Part shown: piece by piece, positions 1 to 8,778 of the stretch
Numbering within the stretch: the first letter of the stretch is position 1
Layout: each line of letters begins with the position of its first letter
Assembly: GCA_022844165.1 (NCBI GenBank)
Contig: JALHMH010000018.1
Span: forward strand, 29,071 to 93,070
Length of the DNA: 64,000 nucleotides
Reading direction: 5' to 3'
Source of the DNA: Lysobacterales bacterium
GTDB taxonomy: Bacteria > Pseudomonadota > Gammaproteobacteria > Xanthomonadales > SZUA-5
The notes under the pieces: generated by a model
The model's input: only the letters and a program-made list of their open reading frames with translations
The model's database searches: none
What the model was told of the DNA's origin: nothing
Position numbers and translations under genes: made by a program

Positions 1-2
1 TC

Positions 3-1070
3 AATACCGCAGCCTCGGGGCAACTGCTGCGGTTCGATGCAGCCCCGAGCGTCAACCCCGACGATGTGGTGATCGATTATTTGACGCCGCGCAGCACCTT
101 CGGCACAGCGCCAGCGGCCGATCACAGCGGCCACTATCGCAATCCAATTTACTTGAGCGACGGCAGCATCGTGGTCGCGCACACGAGCGAGCAGGGCGGC
201 CTCGCCAACGTCGGCACCAATACAGCACCACAGCCGAACTACCGCTTCCGACTCAAACGGATGGTCAATGGCGTGGGCGGCTTTTTGACGGCGGGCACGC
301 CGTTGACCAACGGCATCAACAAGACCGTGAATTGGTGGAGCCCAGATGTTGCGGTCAGCTACAGTGGCGAACTCTGGGAGTTGAGCCCGGTCGAAGTCCG
401 CGCCAGAACGGTGCCGCCATTGACAAGCGAACCGCCGCTCGCGGCGCCCGAAGCCGCCGCGTTTGCGGCTGCCGGCGTTGCACCGAGCACGTTCAAGGCC
501 TTCTTGCGCGCACAGAATTTGGGATTGATCACGGTGCGCAACAACACCGCACGCGATGATGCCGACCGCCAACAGCCGTTCCGTCTTCGTGTGCCCGGCG
601 GCGTTAGTCATTTGCCCGGTACCGGTGCGATTTACGACATACGCCATTTTCAACTCGTGCAAGGGGATCAGGTGCGGGGCATCGGTGGCGCGGCCAGCCC
701 AGATCCAGGCCGTCGCGTCCTGGCGCGCTTCATGCACGGTCTGCCGGCAACGCTCAATCCCCCGAATCCCACCGGCCCGGCGAGCAGCGTCGGTATTTTT
801 AGCGACGGCTCGTCCGCTTCGTTTGTGCCGACACGTCGGGCGCTCAGTTGGCAAACCACCGATCCGGGCGGAACGCCTGTCGTCCGCGAGCGATTCTGGC
901 TGACGCTGCAACCGGGCGAAATCCGTGCCTGCGATGGTTGCCACGGCGTCAACCGTGCCGGCCAGTCTGGACAATCGGCGGCTACCAATACGCCACAAGC
1001 GTTGATCGATTTGCTGCAGCGCTGGAGTCAGGCGAACGGCGGACTCATGTTCGCCGACAACTTCGAGTAA
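3..1070 (+). CDS. Secreted CxxCH-motif protein, 3' part (5' end outside window)
   Basis: The frame is open from the left edge, so this is the C-terminal ~355 residues of a longer protein; the internal GTG at 66 is unlikely to be the true start. Near the C-terminus it has one CxxCH motif (ACDGCHG), a possible c-type haem site, shortly after a segment reading RFWLTLQPGEIRAC. This layout recalls large periplasmic proteins annotated as hydrazine-synthase-alpha-like or PD40-type, but that link is tentative. The last residues are FADNFE, a variant of the FANGFE ending seen on two other proteins in the window, which supports export. A GC-rich hairpin follows the stop. Function unknown. Confidence 0.7.
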   Translation, partial: NTAASGQLLRFDAAPSVNPDDVVIDYLTPRSTFGTAPAADHSGHYRNPIYLSDGSIVVAHTSEQGGLANVGTNTAPQPNYRFRLKRMVNGVGGFLTAGTPLTNGINKTVNWWSPDVAVSYSGELWELSPVEVRARTVPPLTSEPPLAAPEAAAFAAAGVAPSTFKAFLRAQNLGLITVRNNTARDDADRQQPFRLRVPGGVSHLPGTGAIYDIRHFQLVQGDQVRGIGGAASPDPGRRVLARFMHGLPATLNPPNPTGPASSVGIFSDGSSASFVPTRRALSWQTTDPGGTPVVRERFWLTLQPGEIRACDGCHGVNRAGQSGQSAATNTPQALIDLLQRWSQANGGLMFADNFE

Positions 1071-1083
1071 GTGCCGCGCCTTT

Positions 1084-1102
1084 GCGCGCCGAATCGGCGC
1101 GC
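1084..1102 (+). terminator. Hairpin after the CxxCH gene
   Basis: Perfect 7-bp arms GCGCGCC/GGCGCGC around a 5-nt loop, 14 bases after the stop codon. There is no T-run, so it is a terminator-like hairpin rather than a proven intrinsic terminator. Confidence 0.4.
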
Positions 1103-1155
1103 CTGCTCCGCACGAACGGCGCAACGCGTAGTCTTGTCAGCCTCTCGATGACCGG

Positions 1156-3861
1156 ATGTCGCTCATGGCTACGCTGTATTTGATCGACGGCTCAAGTTTC
1201 ATGTATCGCGCGTTCCACGCGCTACCGCCGCTGAGCAACTCGGCCGGTGAACCGACCGGCGCGCTGTTCGGCGTGGTCAACATGCTGCGTAAAATTATGA
1301 GCGAGGCCAAACCGGAGTATCTGGCCTTCGTGTTCGATGCGTCGGGCCCGACCTTCCGAGATGCGCTGTATTCCGAGTACAAGGCCAATCGCCCGCCGAT
1401 GCCGGAAGACTTGCGCGCGCAAATCGAACCGTTGTTGACTTTAGTCGAAGCGCTGGGCGTACCGATACTGCGCGAGTCCGGGGTCGAGGCCGACGACGTG
1501 ATCGGAACACTCGCGCTGCAAGGACTGGCCGCGCAGCAGGAAGTGGTCATCGCCACCAGCGATAAAGACTTGACGCAATTGGTTCGGCCCGGGATTCGCT
1601 GGCAGAACTCGATGACCGGAGAGACGCTCGACAGCGCTGGTGTGGCCGTGAAGTTTGGCGTTCCGCCGGAGCGCATCATCGACTATCTGGCGCTGATGGG
1701 CGATAGCGTCGACAACGTTCCTGGTGTCGAGAAGTGCGGGCCAAAAACCGCTGCCAAATGGATCGCAGAATTCGGCTCGCTCGAGGGCGTCATGGCACGC
1801 TCGGGCGAGGTCTCCGGCAAAATCGGCGAGTATCTGCGCGCGGCACTCGATCGGCTGCCGCTCAATCGCCAGTTGGTGACGGTAAAGACCGACGTTGCAC
1901 TGCCGGTCGGCGTGACCGACTTGAAGCGCACCGAGCCCAACATCGAGAAGTTGCGAGAACTCTACTTCCGATACGGATTCAAGCAGGCGCTCAATGAAAT
2001 CGGCGGACCGCCCGCAGCGGCGCCGAAGCCGGAAGTGGTCGCCAAACCGATTGAAAAGCACTATGCGCTGATCATGGATATGACGGCGCTTCAGCTGTGG
2101 ATCGCCAAGCTGCAAGCAGCGGATGCATTCGCATTCGATACCGAAACCACCAGCATCGACGCGCAACAGGCGGAACTCGTTGGCGTCTCTTTCGCCGTTG
2201 CACCCGGCGATGCGGCTTACCTGCCGCTGGCGCACGATTTTCCCGGAGCACCGCCACAACTGGAGTGCAAGCGCGTGCTGGATGCACTCAAGCCGATTCT
2301 TGAAGATGCAGGCAAGACCAAGATCGCGCAGCACGGCAAGTACGATATCAACGTGCTAACGCGCTATGGCATTGACATTGCCGGGTTCCGCTACGACACG
2401 ATGCTCGAATCCTACGTGCTCGACTCGACTGCGACGCTGCACAATATGGATGCGCTCGCCAAACATTACCTGGGCATTCAGACCGTTGCGTACGAAGAGG
2501 TTGCAGGCAAAGGCGCGAAACAAATCGGCTTCTCGCAGGTGGCGCTCGACGATGCAATGAACTATGCCGCGGAAGACGCCGATGTGACCTTGCGCCTGCA
2601 TCACCATTTGTGGCCGAAGCTGCAAGAGACGCCCGCCTTGAAGCGCGTATTCGAAGACATCGAAATGCCGCTGGCACCGGTGCTGGCGCGCATGGAACGA
2701 CGTGGCGTACTAATCGATGCCGCGTTGATGCGGCAACAAAGCAACGAGCTCGGTAAAGCGATGCACCAGCTGGCTATGGCGGCTGAAGCACTGGTTGGAC
2801 ATCCGTTTTCGCTGGACTCCCCAAAACAGCTGGCGCAGGTGTTGTACGTCGAACGTGGCCTGCCGATCAAACAGCGCACGCCGTCGGGCGCGCCGTCGAC
2901 CAACGAAGATGCCCTCGAAGATCTGGCCGATGTCGATGAGCTGCCGAAGAAGATCCTCGAATACCGCTCGTTGGCGAAACTCAAAGGTACCTATACCGAC
3001 AAGTTGCCGGAGCTCATCAACCCACGCACCGGGCGCGTACACACGAGTTTCCATCAAGCCGTCGCCGCCACCGGTCGATTGTCCTCATCCGATCCGAACT
3101 TGCAGAACATTCCGATCCGCACCGCCGAAGGCCGGCGCATTCGCCAGGCTTTCGTTGCACCGCCCGGCTGGGTCTTGCTCGCCGCCGACTACTCGCAAAT
3201 CGAGTTGCGCATCATGGCGCATCTGTCGAACGATACGGGCCTGCTGAGCGCATTCGGCGCAGGCGCCGATATTCATCGCGCCACCGCGGCCGAGGTTTTC
3301 GGCAAGAGTCTGGCCGAGGTCAGCAGCAATGAGCGTCGCGCCGCCAAAGCGATCAACTTCGGATTGATTTACGGCATGAGCGCTTTCGGCCTGGGCAAAC
3401 AACTGGGCATTGGCCGCGCCCAGGCGCAGCAGTACGTCGATCTGTATTTCCAGCGTTATCCCGGCGTACGCGCGTATATGGACGAAACGCGCAAATCCGC
3501 GCGCGCCAAGGGCTATGTCGAAACCGTGTTCGGCCGCCGCCTGTATCTCCCGGACATCGCTGCAAAGAGCTTCGCTGCCCGCGGCGGCGCCGAGCGGGCC
3601 GCGATCAATGCGCCGATGCAGGGCACCGCCGCCGACATCATCAAGCGCGCGATGATCGAACTCGACCGCTGGCTCGCAGACAAAGATGACGCAGCGCGGA
3701 TGCTGCTGCAGGTCCACGACGAGTTGGTGTTCGAGGTGCGCGAGGATGCGATCGATGCCTTCAAGACCGGCATCGCCGACCGTATGCAAGCCGCCGCTAC
3801 GCTCAAAGTGCCGCTGCTCGTCGACGTCGGCACTGGCCGGCACTGGGATGCGGCGCATTGA
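1156..3861 (+). CDS. polA: DNA polymerase I
   Basis: Full-length family A DNA polymerase (901 aa; E. coli 928) for Okazaki fragment maturation and repair synthesis. The N-terminal ~290 residues form the 5'-3' exonuclease domain. The 3'-5' proofreading domain looks active: DTET (D328, E330), the KYDINVL segment and YAAEDAD. The polymerase domain has motif A DYSQIELR (D678), motif B RRAAKAINFGLIYG and motif C VHDELVFE (H854-D855-E856). Two in-frame ATGs lie 9 bases apart (1156 and 1165); the second, giving MATLYLIDGSS, is equally plausible because neither has a clear ribosome binding site. It stands alone, transcribed the same way as its neighbours. Confidence 0.98.
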   Translation: MSLMATLYLIDGSSFMYRAFHALPPLSNSAGEPTGALFGVVNMLRKIMSEAKPEYLAFVFDASGPTFRDALYSEYKANRPPMPEDLRAQIEPLLTLVEALGVPILRESGVEADDVIGTLALQGLAAQQEVVIATSDKDLTQLVRPGIRWQNSMTGETLDSAGVAVKFGVPPERIIDYLALMGDSVDNVPGVEKCGPKTAAKWIAEFGSLEGVMARSGEVSGKIGEYLRAALDRLPLNRQLVTVKTDVALPVGVTDLKRTEPNIEKLRELYFRYGFKQALNEIGGPPAAAPKPEVVAKPIEKHYALIMDMTALQLWIAKLQAADAFAFDTETTSIDAQQAELVGVSFAVAPGDAAYLPLAHDFPGAPPQLECKRVLDALKPILEDAGKTKIAQHGKYDINVLTRYGIDIAGFRYDTMLESYVLDSTATLHNMDALAKHYLGIQTVAYEEVAGKGAKQIGFSQVALDDAMNYAAEDADVTLRLHHHLWPKLQETPALKRVFEDIEMPLAPVLARMERRGVLIDAALMRQQSNELGKAMHQLAMAAEALVGHPFSLDSPKQLAQVLYVERGLPIKQRTPSGAPSTNEDALEDLADVDELPKKILEYRSLAKLKGTYTDKLPELINPRTGRVHTSFHQAVAATGRLSSSDPNLQNIPIRTAEGRRIRQAFVAPPGWVLLAADYSQIELRIMAHLSNDTGLLSAFGAGADIHRATAAEVFGKSLAEVSSNERRAAKAINFGLIYGMSAFGLGKQLGIGRAQAQQYVDLYFQRYPGVRAYMDETRKSARAKGYVETVFGRRLYLPDIAAKSFAARGGAERAAINAPMQGTAADIIKRAMIELDRWLADKDDAARMLLQVHDELVFEVREDAIDAFKTGIADRMQAAATLKVPLLVDVGTGRHWDAAH

Positions 3862-4200
3862 TGATCGGCAGCGCTGGCTGTGTTGGCTTCGATCCGGAAT
3901 CGCGTCCAGCGCAATCATCCGGGCGCGATTGGCTCTGTCACGGAAAGAGAAGTCGAAAATCGGAATGAACAGCAAGTCGTAGACAGGCGGCGTGCGACTG
4001 AAGGATGAGTCAGTTCAAATTGCGCATCCAGCGAGCTGTTTAACTGGATCGAAGAGGCCTATCGCGCTGCATGAGGCCTGGTGGCAACCAACACGCCTGC
4101 AGCCCGAAGTCCCAATTGACGGACACTGAGCGACAACCGCTGCACTGGATCTCAACGCTATCCTGCACATGTGCGGCATTGGCGAAACAGGAGCATTTGG
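3862..4200. other. Intergenic region between polA and the MFS gene
   Basis: About 340 bases with no credible coding frame. Apart from the ribosome binding site CAGGAG at 4188-4193 serving the next gene, no confident promoter, terminator or repeat was recognised. Confidence 0.5.
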
Positions 4201-5484
4201 ATGCATCAGGCCCCACGCGCCACGGCGGCTGCGGTCGTCGGCACGGTCTTCGAATGGTTCGACTTCTTTCTCTACGGCAGCCTCGTTGCGGTTCTGAGCG
4301 CGCAGTTTTTTCCTTCAGATCAACCGACCGCAGGACTGTTGGCAGCGCTCGCCGCCTATGGCGCAGGCTGGATCGTGCGGCCGCTGGGCGCACTGTACTT
4401 TGGGCGTATGGGAGATCGGATCGGGCGTAAGAAGACGTTCTTGATCACGATTTCGCTGATGGGCGGCGCGACCGTTGCGATCGGTTGTTTGCCAACCTAT
4501 GCCCAGGTGGGGCTGCTCGCACCCACGCTGCTCGTCGCGCTGCGCTTACTGCAGGGATTTGCGGTGGGCGGCGAGTTTGGTGGTGCGGCTACGTACGTCG
4601 CGGAACACGCGCCCGATCGGCATCGCGCGCTGTACACGAGTTTGATCCAGGGTACGGGAACCTTGGGCTTGTTGTTAGCGCTGTTGGTGATCGGCGGCGT
4701 GCGTGCCGCGCTCGGCGCCGAGGCGTTTAACGACTGGGGATGGCGGGTGCCGTTCCTGCTGTCGATTCTGCTGCTTGCGCTGTCGATTTACATGCGCTTG
4801 TCGCTGCACGAGTCGCCGTTGTTTGCACGCGCACAGGCGGCCGGGCAGCTCTCCAAATCGCCATTGAAGGAAGCGTTTTCCAGTCGCGAACACGTACGCT
4901 CGATGGGTCTTGCCATTCTCACGCTGACGATGGCGCAAGGCGTGGTCTGGACCACCGGGCAGTTCTTCCCGTTGGTGTTCATGCAATCGACACTGGGGCT
5001 TGACGTGGGTGTCGCTTCGGGCGTGATGGCGGCGGTGCTCGCGGCCAGCGCGCCTTTGTTTCCCGCTGCGGGTTGGCTCGCCGATCGTATCGGTCGCCGT
5101 CCGGTGGTGATTGGTGGCTTTGTGCTGTCGGCGCTACTGATCATGCCGGTGTTCAAGGGTCTGGGCGCGGCCGCAGCGCCATTTTCGTTCGGCGCGGCAT
5201 TCGCCTGGCTGATGCTGCTTGCGATACCAGTCGCATTGGTGTGTGCACCCGCGAGCGCCTATCTCGTGGAGTTGTTCCCCACACGCATTCGCTACAGCGC
5301 GATGGGCTTGCCCTACCACTTGGGCAACGGCTGGTTCGGCGGTTTCATGCCGCTGGCCACCGCGGCCATCGGCGCACACTTTGGCGATCCCTATGCGGGC
5401 TTTTACTACTCGATCGCATTGTCCATTGCGTGCGCACTTGCGGCCTTTTTTCTCATGCCAGAGACACGCGGGCGAGCGCTGTAG
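4201..5484 (+). CDS. MFS transporter, metabolite:H+ symporter (MHS) type
   Basis: A 427-aa, 12-helix inner-membrane transporter. The N-terminal GTVFEWFDFFLYG segment and the cytoplasmic loop DRIGRKKTF, repeated in the second half as DRIGRRP, are hallmarks of the MHS family (ProP, KgtP, ShiA relatives), which couple uptake of organic acids or osmolytes to protons. The substrate cannot be assigned from sequence. The start is set at 4201 because CAGGAG lies 7 bases upstream; a longer reading from 4171 adds residues with no ribosome binding site. It is convergent with the propeller lipoprotein downstream, with a hairpin in the 35-bp gap. Confidence 0.9.
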   Translation: MHQAPRATAAAVVGTVFEWFDFFLYGSLVAVLSAQFFPSDQPTAGLLAALAAYGAGWIVRPLGALYFGRMGDRIGRKKTFLITISLMGGATVAIGCLPTYAQVGLLAPTLLVALRLLQGFAVGGEFGGAATYVAEHAPDRHRALYTSLIQGTGTLGLLLALLVIGGVRAALGAEAFNDWGWRVPFLLSILLLALSIYMRLSLHESPLFARAQAAGQLSKSPLKEAFSSREHVRSMGLAILTLTMAQGVVWTTGQFFPLVFMQSTLGLDVGVASGVMAAVLAASAPLFPAAGWLADRIGRRPVVIGGFVLSALLIMPVFKGLGAAAAPFSFGAAFAWLMLLAIPVALVCAPASAYLVELFPTRIRYSAMGLPYHLGNGWFGGFMPLATAAIGAHFGDPYAGFYYSIALSIACALAAFFLMPETRGRAL

Positions 5485-5506
5485 CGCCGCCACGGAGCGG
5501 CGGCGC
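5484..5506. terminator. Hairpin between convergent genes
   Basis: 8-bp perfect arms GCGCCGCC/GGCGGCGC with a 7-nt loop, overlapping the last base of the MFS stop codon and lying just beyond the stop of the opposing gene. It may serve both strands. There is no T-run. Confidence 0.45.
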
Positions 5507-5519
5507 GTCCGATCACGCG

Positions 5520-7720
5520 TTATTCGAAGCCATTCGCAAACACACCGTCATTGTCGAAGGTATGCGACCAGACGCCACGGCCCAGCGTGCCTGCATAGAG
5601 CGTCTGAGTGGATGGCACGTAGCGCAGGTCGAATACCAATACGTCCGGTAACGCGCTGCCGAGTTGCGACCAGACAGCGCTATCGACGGCCGCTGTGTAA
5701 ACGCCCGATCGTGTGCCCAGTGCGACCTCCCCGCGGCCAGCGAGAAACTCAATCGTGCGGAAGTCGACGGACGAGATCGCGCCTAGATTTCCGGTGACAT
5801 CGGTCCAGGTCACGCCGGCGTCCGTTGAGCGAAACACCTGGTTGTCATCGATCGCGAAGACCAGGTTGCTGGTGGCTGGGTCCATCGCCACGTCAGTGAT
5901 CGTAGCAGCACCAGCAGGCAAGGCCGAAGTGACCACAAAGGTGGCCGTTCCCGGCGCGCGGTAATGCACGGCTGCGCTGCGACCGACGTAGGCAACTTCG
6001 GGTGCGGCCGTCGCACCGTAAGCCATCGCGTTGCGATTAGCGCCAGGGCCGCCGAGCGACGTGAGTGTCGGTGCGCCGCTGTCGGCGTTCGTCGATTCAT
6101 AGATGGTATTGACCCCGCCGACCAACAATCGCGATGGATTTGCGGCGCTCAGTTCGGTGGGCGTAACGAATTGCGGGTCGGCAATGTTCGGCATCCCCAA
6201 ATTCCCGGTCTGCGTGTTCGTCATATCAAACGCGGCACGGCGAAAACCGCCGAGGTTCTGTGCGCTAATGAAGCGGAAACTGCTCGCCGGCGTGCGCGCG
6301 CGATCGTCGATCACAACATCGCCGCCGTCGCCACTGTTAATCCAGCGCCATCGCGGATCGACCGCCGTGACCTGCATATGCGTGCCGTTATCCTGGGTAC
6401 CGATCACCAGGATGTTACTGACGCTGTCGTGATCCAGATCGTGCACCTCCATCACATTGAGATTTCCGTTGACCGATACCCACGCCCGCGTGGAGGCGCC
6501 TGGGTTGCTCAAGCGATAGACGCCGCCGTCGTCGCTTTGCAGAAGATTTCCGGCGGCATCGAACGCCATCGCACGGCTGTCGGCATGGGGCGCCGTGTTG
6601 TTCGCACCGCCGTCGACGACCGAAGTCGCCTGGGCACCCAGCGTCGAGGCTGCGTTAACGCGAAACACACTGCCTGTGAACGGGCTGGCTGTGATGCGGT
6701 CCCCAGCGATGTAAACCACATTCCCATCCAGCGGATCGGCGGCGATCGACGTATTGGTACCGCCCTGGCCTCCGGGGTGGATGTTCGGTTCATCGAGCGC
6801 AACCCAGGTTGCGCCTCGATCCGGCGAGCGCATCAACGCAGTAATTCGCCCGGCCTGGACAACAATGACGAAGACGCTCTGCCCAGGCCCAACTGCGATA
6901 CGAATCCGACTATTCGCCGGCGCCACGTCGGTCAACCCGGCGGTGATGTCAGTCCATGTCGCGCCGAAATTTTCGCTGCGATGCACAGTGCCGTTGCGCA
7001 CTGCGGCGTAGAGCCGGTTGCTATTGGCCGGATCGACGACCAAATCGTGGATGCCGCCGGTGGGCAAGACGCTGCCTGAGACGTTGGTCCAAGTCGCACC
7101 CGTATCCGACGAGCGGAACAAGCCGCCGCCAAACGACGCTGCCAAGATCTCTGCGCCGCGCGCTTGCACGCCAACGAGTTTCTGACCAAGCAGATCCGTA
7201 CTGCCGAGCAGCGTCCAACTCAGACCGCCATTGGTTGTGCGGTACACGCCAATCTCATCGTCGCCGCGCTGCGCGAAATTGCTCCAGCGGCCAAGACCGG
7301 CCACGAGTGTCTGTGAGGTCGCATCGGTCGGGTCGAAACTGATGGCACCGATCGATTGCGACGGCATCCCGTCGGTCAGCGGCGCCCAACTCGGACGCGC
7401 GGCGAGCGCGTCGTTGGTTCGCCAAACGCCACCATTGACGCCGCCGATATAGAGAATGTTCGCATTCGTTGGGTGCGGCGCGAGCGCGTGCACAGCGCCC
7501 GAAACTTCGTTGTCCGGGGGACTCTGACTTGCGCCGAAAATGTTGGCGCTGGACCGCGTTCGATCCAGGTCGCACCGCTGCCGCGATCAGACTGCATCGG
7601 CGGGACGATCGCGGGCCGCTCCTCGGAAGGGTCCACCGGTTCGGCATCGCCGAGTACGGTTGGTCGCGACACACAACCGGTTAAACAGCTCAATGCAAGA
7701 ATCAGGAGGATGCGGTTCAC
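5520..7720 (-). pseudogene. Secreted beta-propeller (BNR/sortilin-like) lipoprotein, frameshifted near its N-terminus
   Basis: A lipoprotein signal starts at a GTG at 7720 (MNRILLILALSCLTGC, lipobox LTGC) and continues to ATWIERGPAP. The frame that follows then loses similarity, while the -1 frame continues as NIFGASQSPPDNEVSGAV and on into 657 residues of repeated WT..SG-type propeller blades (GGVWRTNDA, FRSSDTGATW, VHRSENFGATW, FRSTDAGVTW). GPAP followed about 13 residues later by VSG(R/A)V, then GG(V)W(R/K)T, is the usual N-terminus of such propellers, so the two frames belong to one gene broken by a 1-base loss around 7535-7545. The C-terminus is VFANGFE. Either the deletion is real or it is an assembly error. 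If translated from 7493 alone, the protein would lack an export signal. Confidence 0.75.
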
Positions 7721-7796
7721 AGCAGTCGGTCGAGGGCCAAAGACCGCGAGAAGATCGCGCAGATTCGACGTCTTCGCCAGTGCCATCGCGAGAAAA

Positions 7797-8468
7797 TCAG
7801 CCCAGCGACATCGGCTTGGATATCCCGAGCCACATCGCAGCAAAAATTGCGATCCAGATCACCCAGACAATCGGCTTGACCTGCGCGATGATTCTGCGCA
7901 TTGCCGTCTCATCCTCCGCCGTGGCGAGGCCGTTGGCGACCTTGGCCAGCAACGGACCGAAGGGCAATAACTGTCGGCGGATCACGAGGCCACAGACAAT
8001 AATCGCGGCGAATAGCCCGACTTTGGCCTGCAGCCAGAATTGATCAGCCAACGGTGCACCGCGGCGGATGCTCTGAATCAACATCGCCACAAGGCCCAGT
8101 GCGATTGCGATTCGCAGCAGCCAGTCGAAGCGACGCAGGCGCTCGCCCAACGCTGAATGCTCGCGCAGGTGCACGGCCCAGACCATGACCAGCCAGGCAA
8201 GGCAGAACACCAGCACAGCGACAACCCCGGGGCCGTCGATGGATAGAAAGCCCATTACCTGCGCCAGCGCCATTCCGCTGCCCAACATCAGCACCAGACA
8301 CGTCCGCGGAATCATGTCCGCCAACAACATCAGTTTTGCTGCATACATGCGGACCGCGGCGGGGCGTTGGCGGTCGATGACATGATTGCTGACCAGGTAG
8401 ACGACCAGATCTGAGCCCAACCAATAGATGACGCACAACAAGTGAAACAACAGGGCAAGGGTGTACAT
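7797..8468 (-). CDS. CopD/HemJ-like integral membrane protein, unknown function
   Basis: A 223-aa protein with about six hydrophobic helices and little else. The N-terminus ALLFHLLCVIYWLGSDLVVY puts a histidine and a WLG motif in the first helix, as in CopD/HemJ/DUF2269-like haem- or copper-associated membrane proteins. A conserved RMY/PRT segment follows in the second and third helices. Exact family uncertain. It is transcribed leftward, upstream of the broken propeller lipoprotein but separated from it by about 75 bases. Confidence 0.6.
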   Translation of the reverse strand: MYTLALLFHLLCVIYWLGSDLVVYLVSNHVIDRQRPAAVRMYAAKLMLLADMIPRTCLVLMLGSGMALAQVMGFLSIDGPGVVAVLVFCLAWLVMVWAVHLREHSALGERLRRFDWLLRIAIALGLVAMLIQSIRRGAPLADQFWLQAKVGLFAAIIVCGLVIRRQLLPFGPLLAKVANGLATAEDETAMRRIIAQVKPIVWVIWIAIFAAMWLGISKPMSLG

Positions 8469-8778
8469 GGGTCGTCGTGTTTGCCGTTCGGTTGAGGTCT
8501 GATTCTCGCATTCACGCGCCGAGCGCTAAACCCGCATTCCGCCTTTTCTCGCCCCACTCCGGCGCAAAAGAACCTCTCTAGCGGCGCAGCCGCCAATCGT
8601 TCAGTCTGGCGCGCAGCTCGCGCTGCGCAAGCTCGCCGGCGTCCAGTCTGGTGCGGCGGCGCGGTTGTCGGGTGGAGCTGTTGCCCTGAATCCGGCGCGC
8701 TGCTGGTGCGAAGCGGTAAAAACCCCACCCGCCCCAAGTCCCCGTTACGCTAAGAACCGCCCATACCGGAGACGCTTC
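8469..8778. other. Intergenic region between divergent genes, with small hairpins
   Basis: About 310 bases separate the CopD-like gene (-) from the VIT gene (+), so promoters for both should lie here, but none is clear. From 8577 a CTCTAGC is followed by short stem-loops (GCGGC-GCA-GCCGC and GCGCAGC-TCGC-GCTGCGC). This resembles the junction of the hairpin repeats at 18.1 and 36.3 kb in style, but not closely enough in sequence to call a copy. Confidence 0.4.

Noticed and set aside
7530..7550. Programmed -1 ribosomal frameshifting in the propeller lipoprotein
   Set aside because: No X-XXY-YYZ slippery heptamer or obvious downstream pseudoknot at the junction; a simple base loss or sequence error is more likely.
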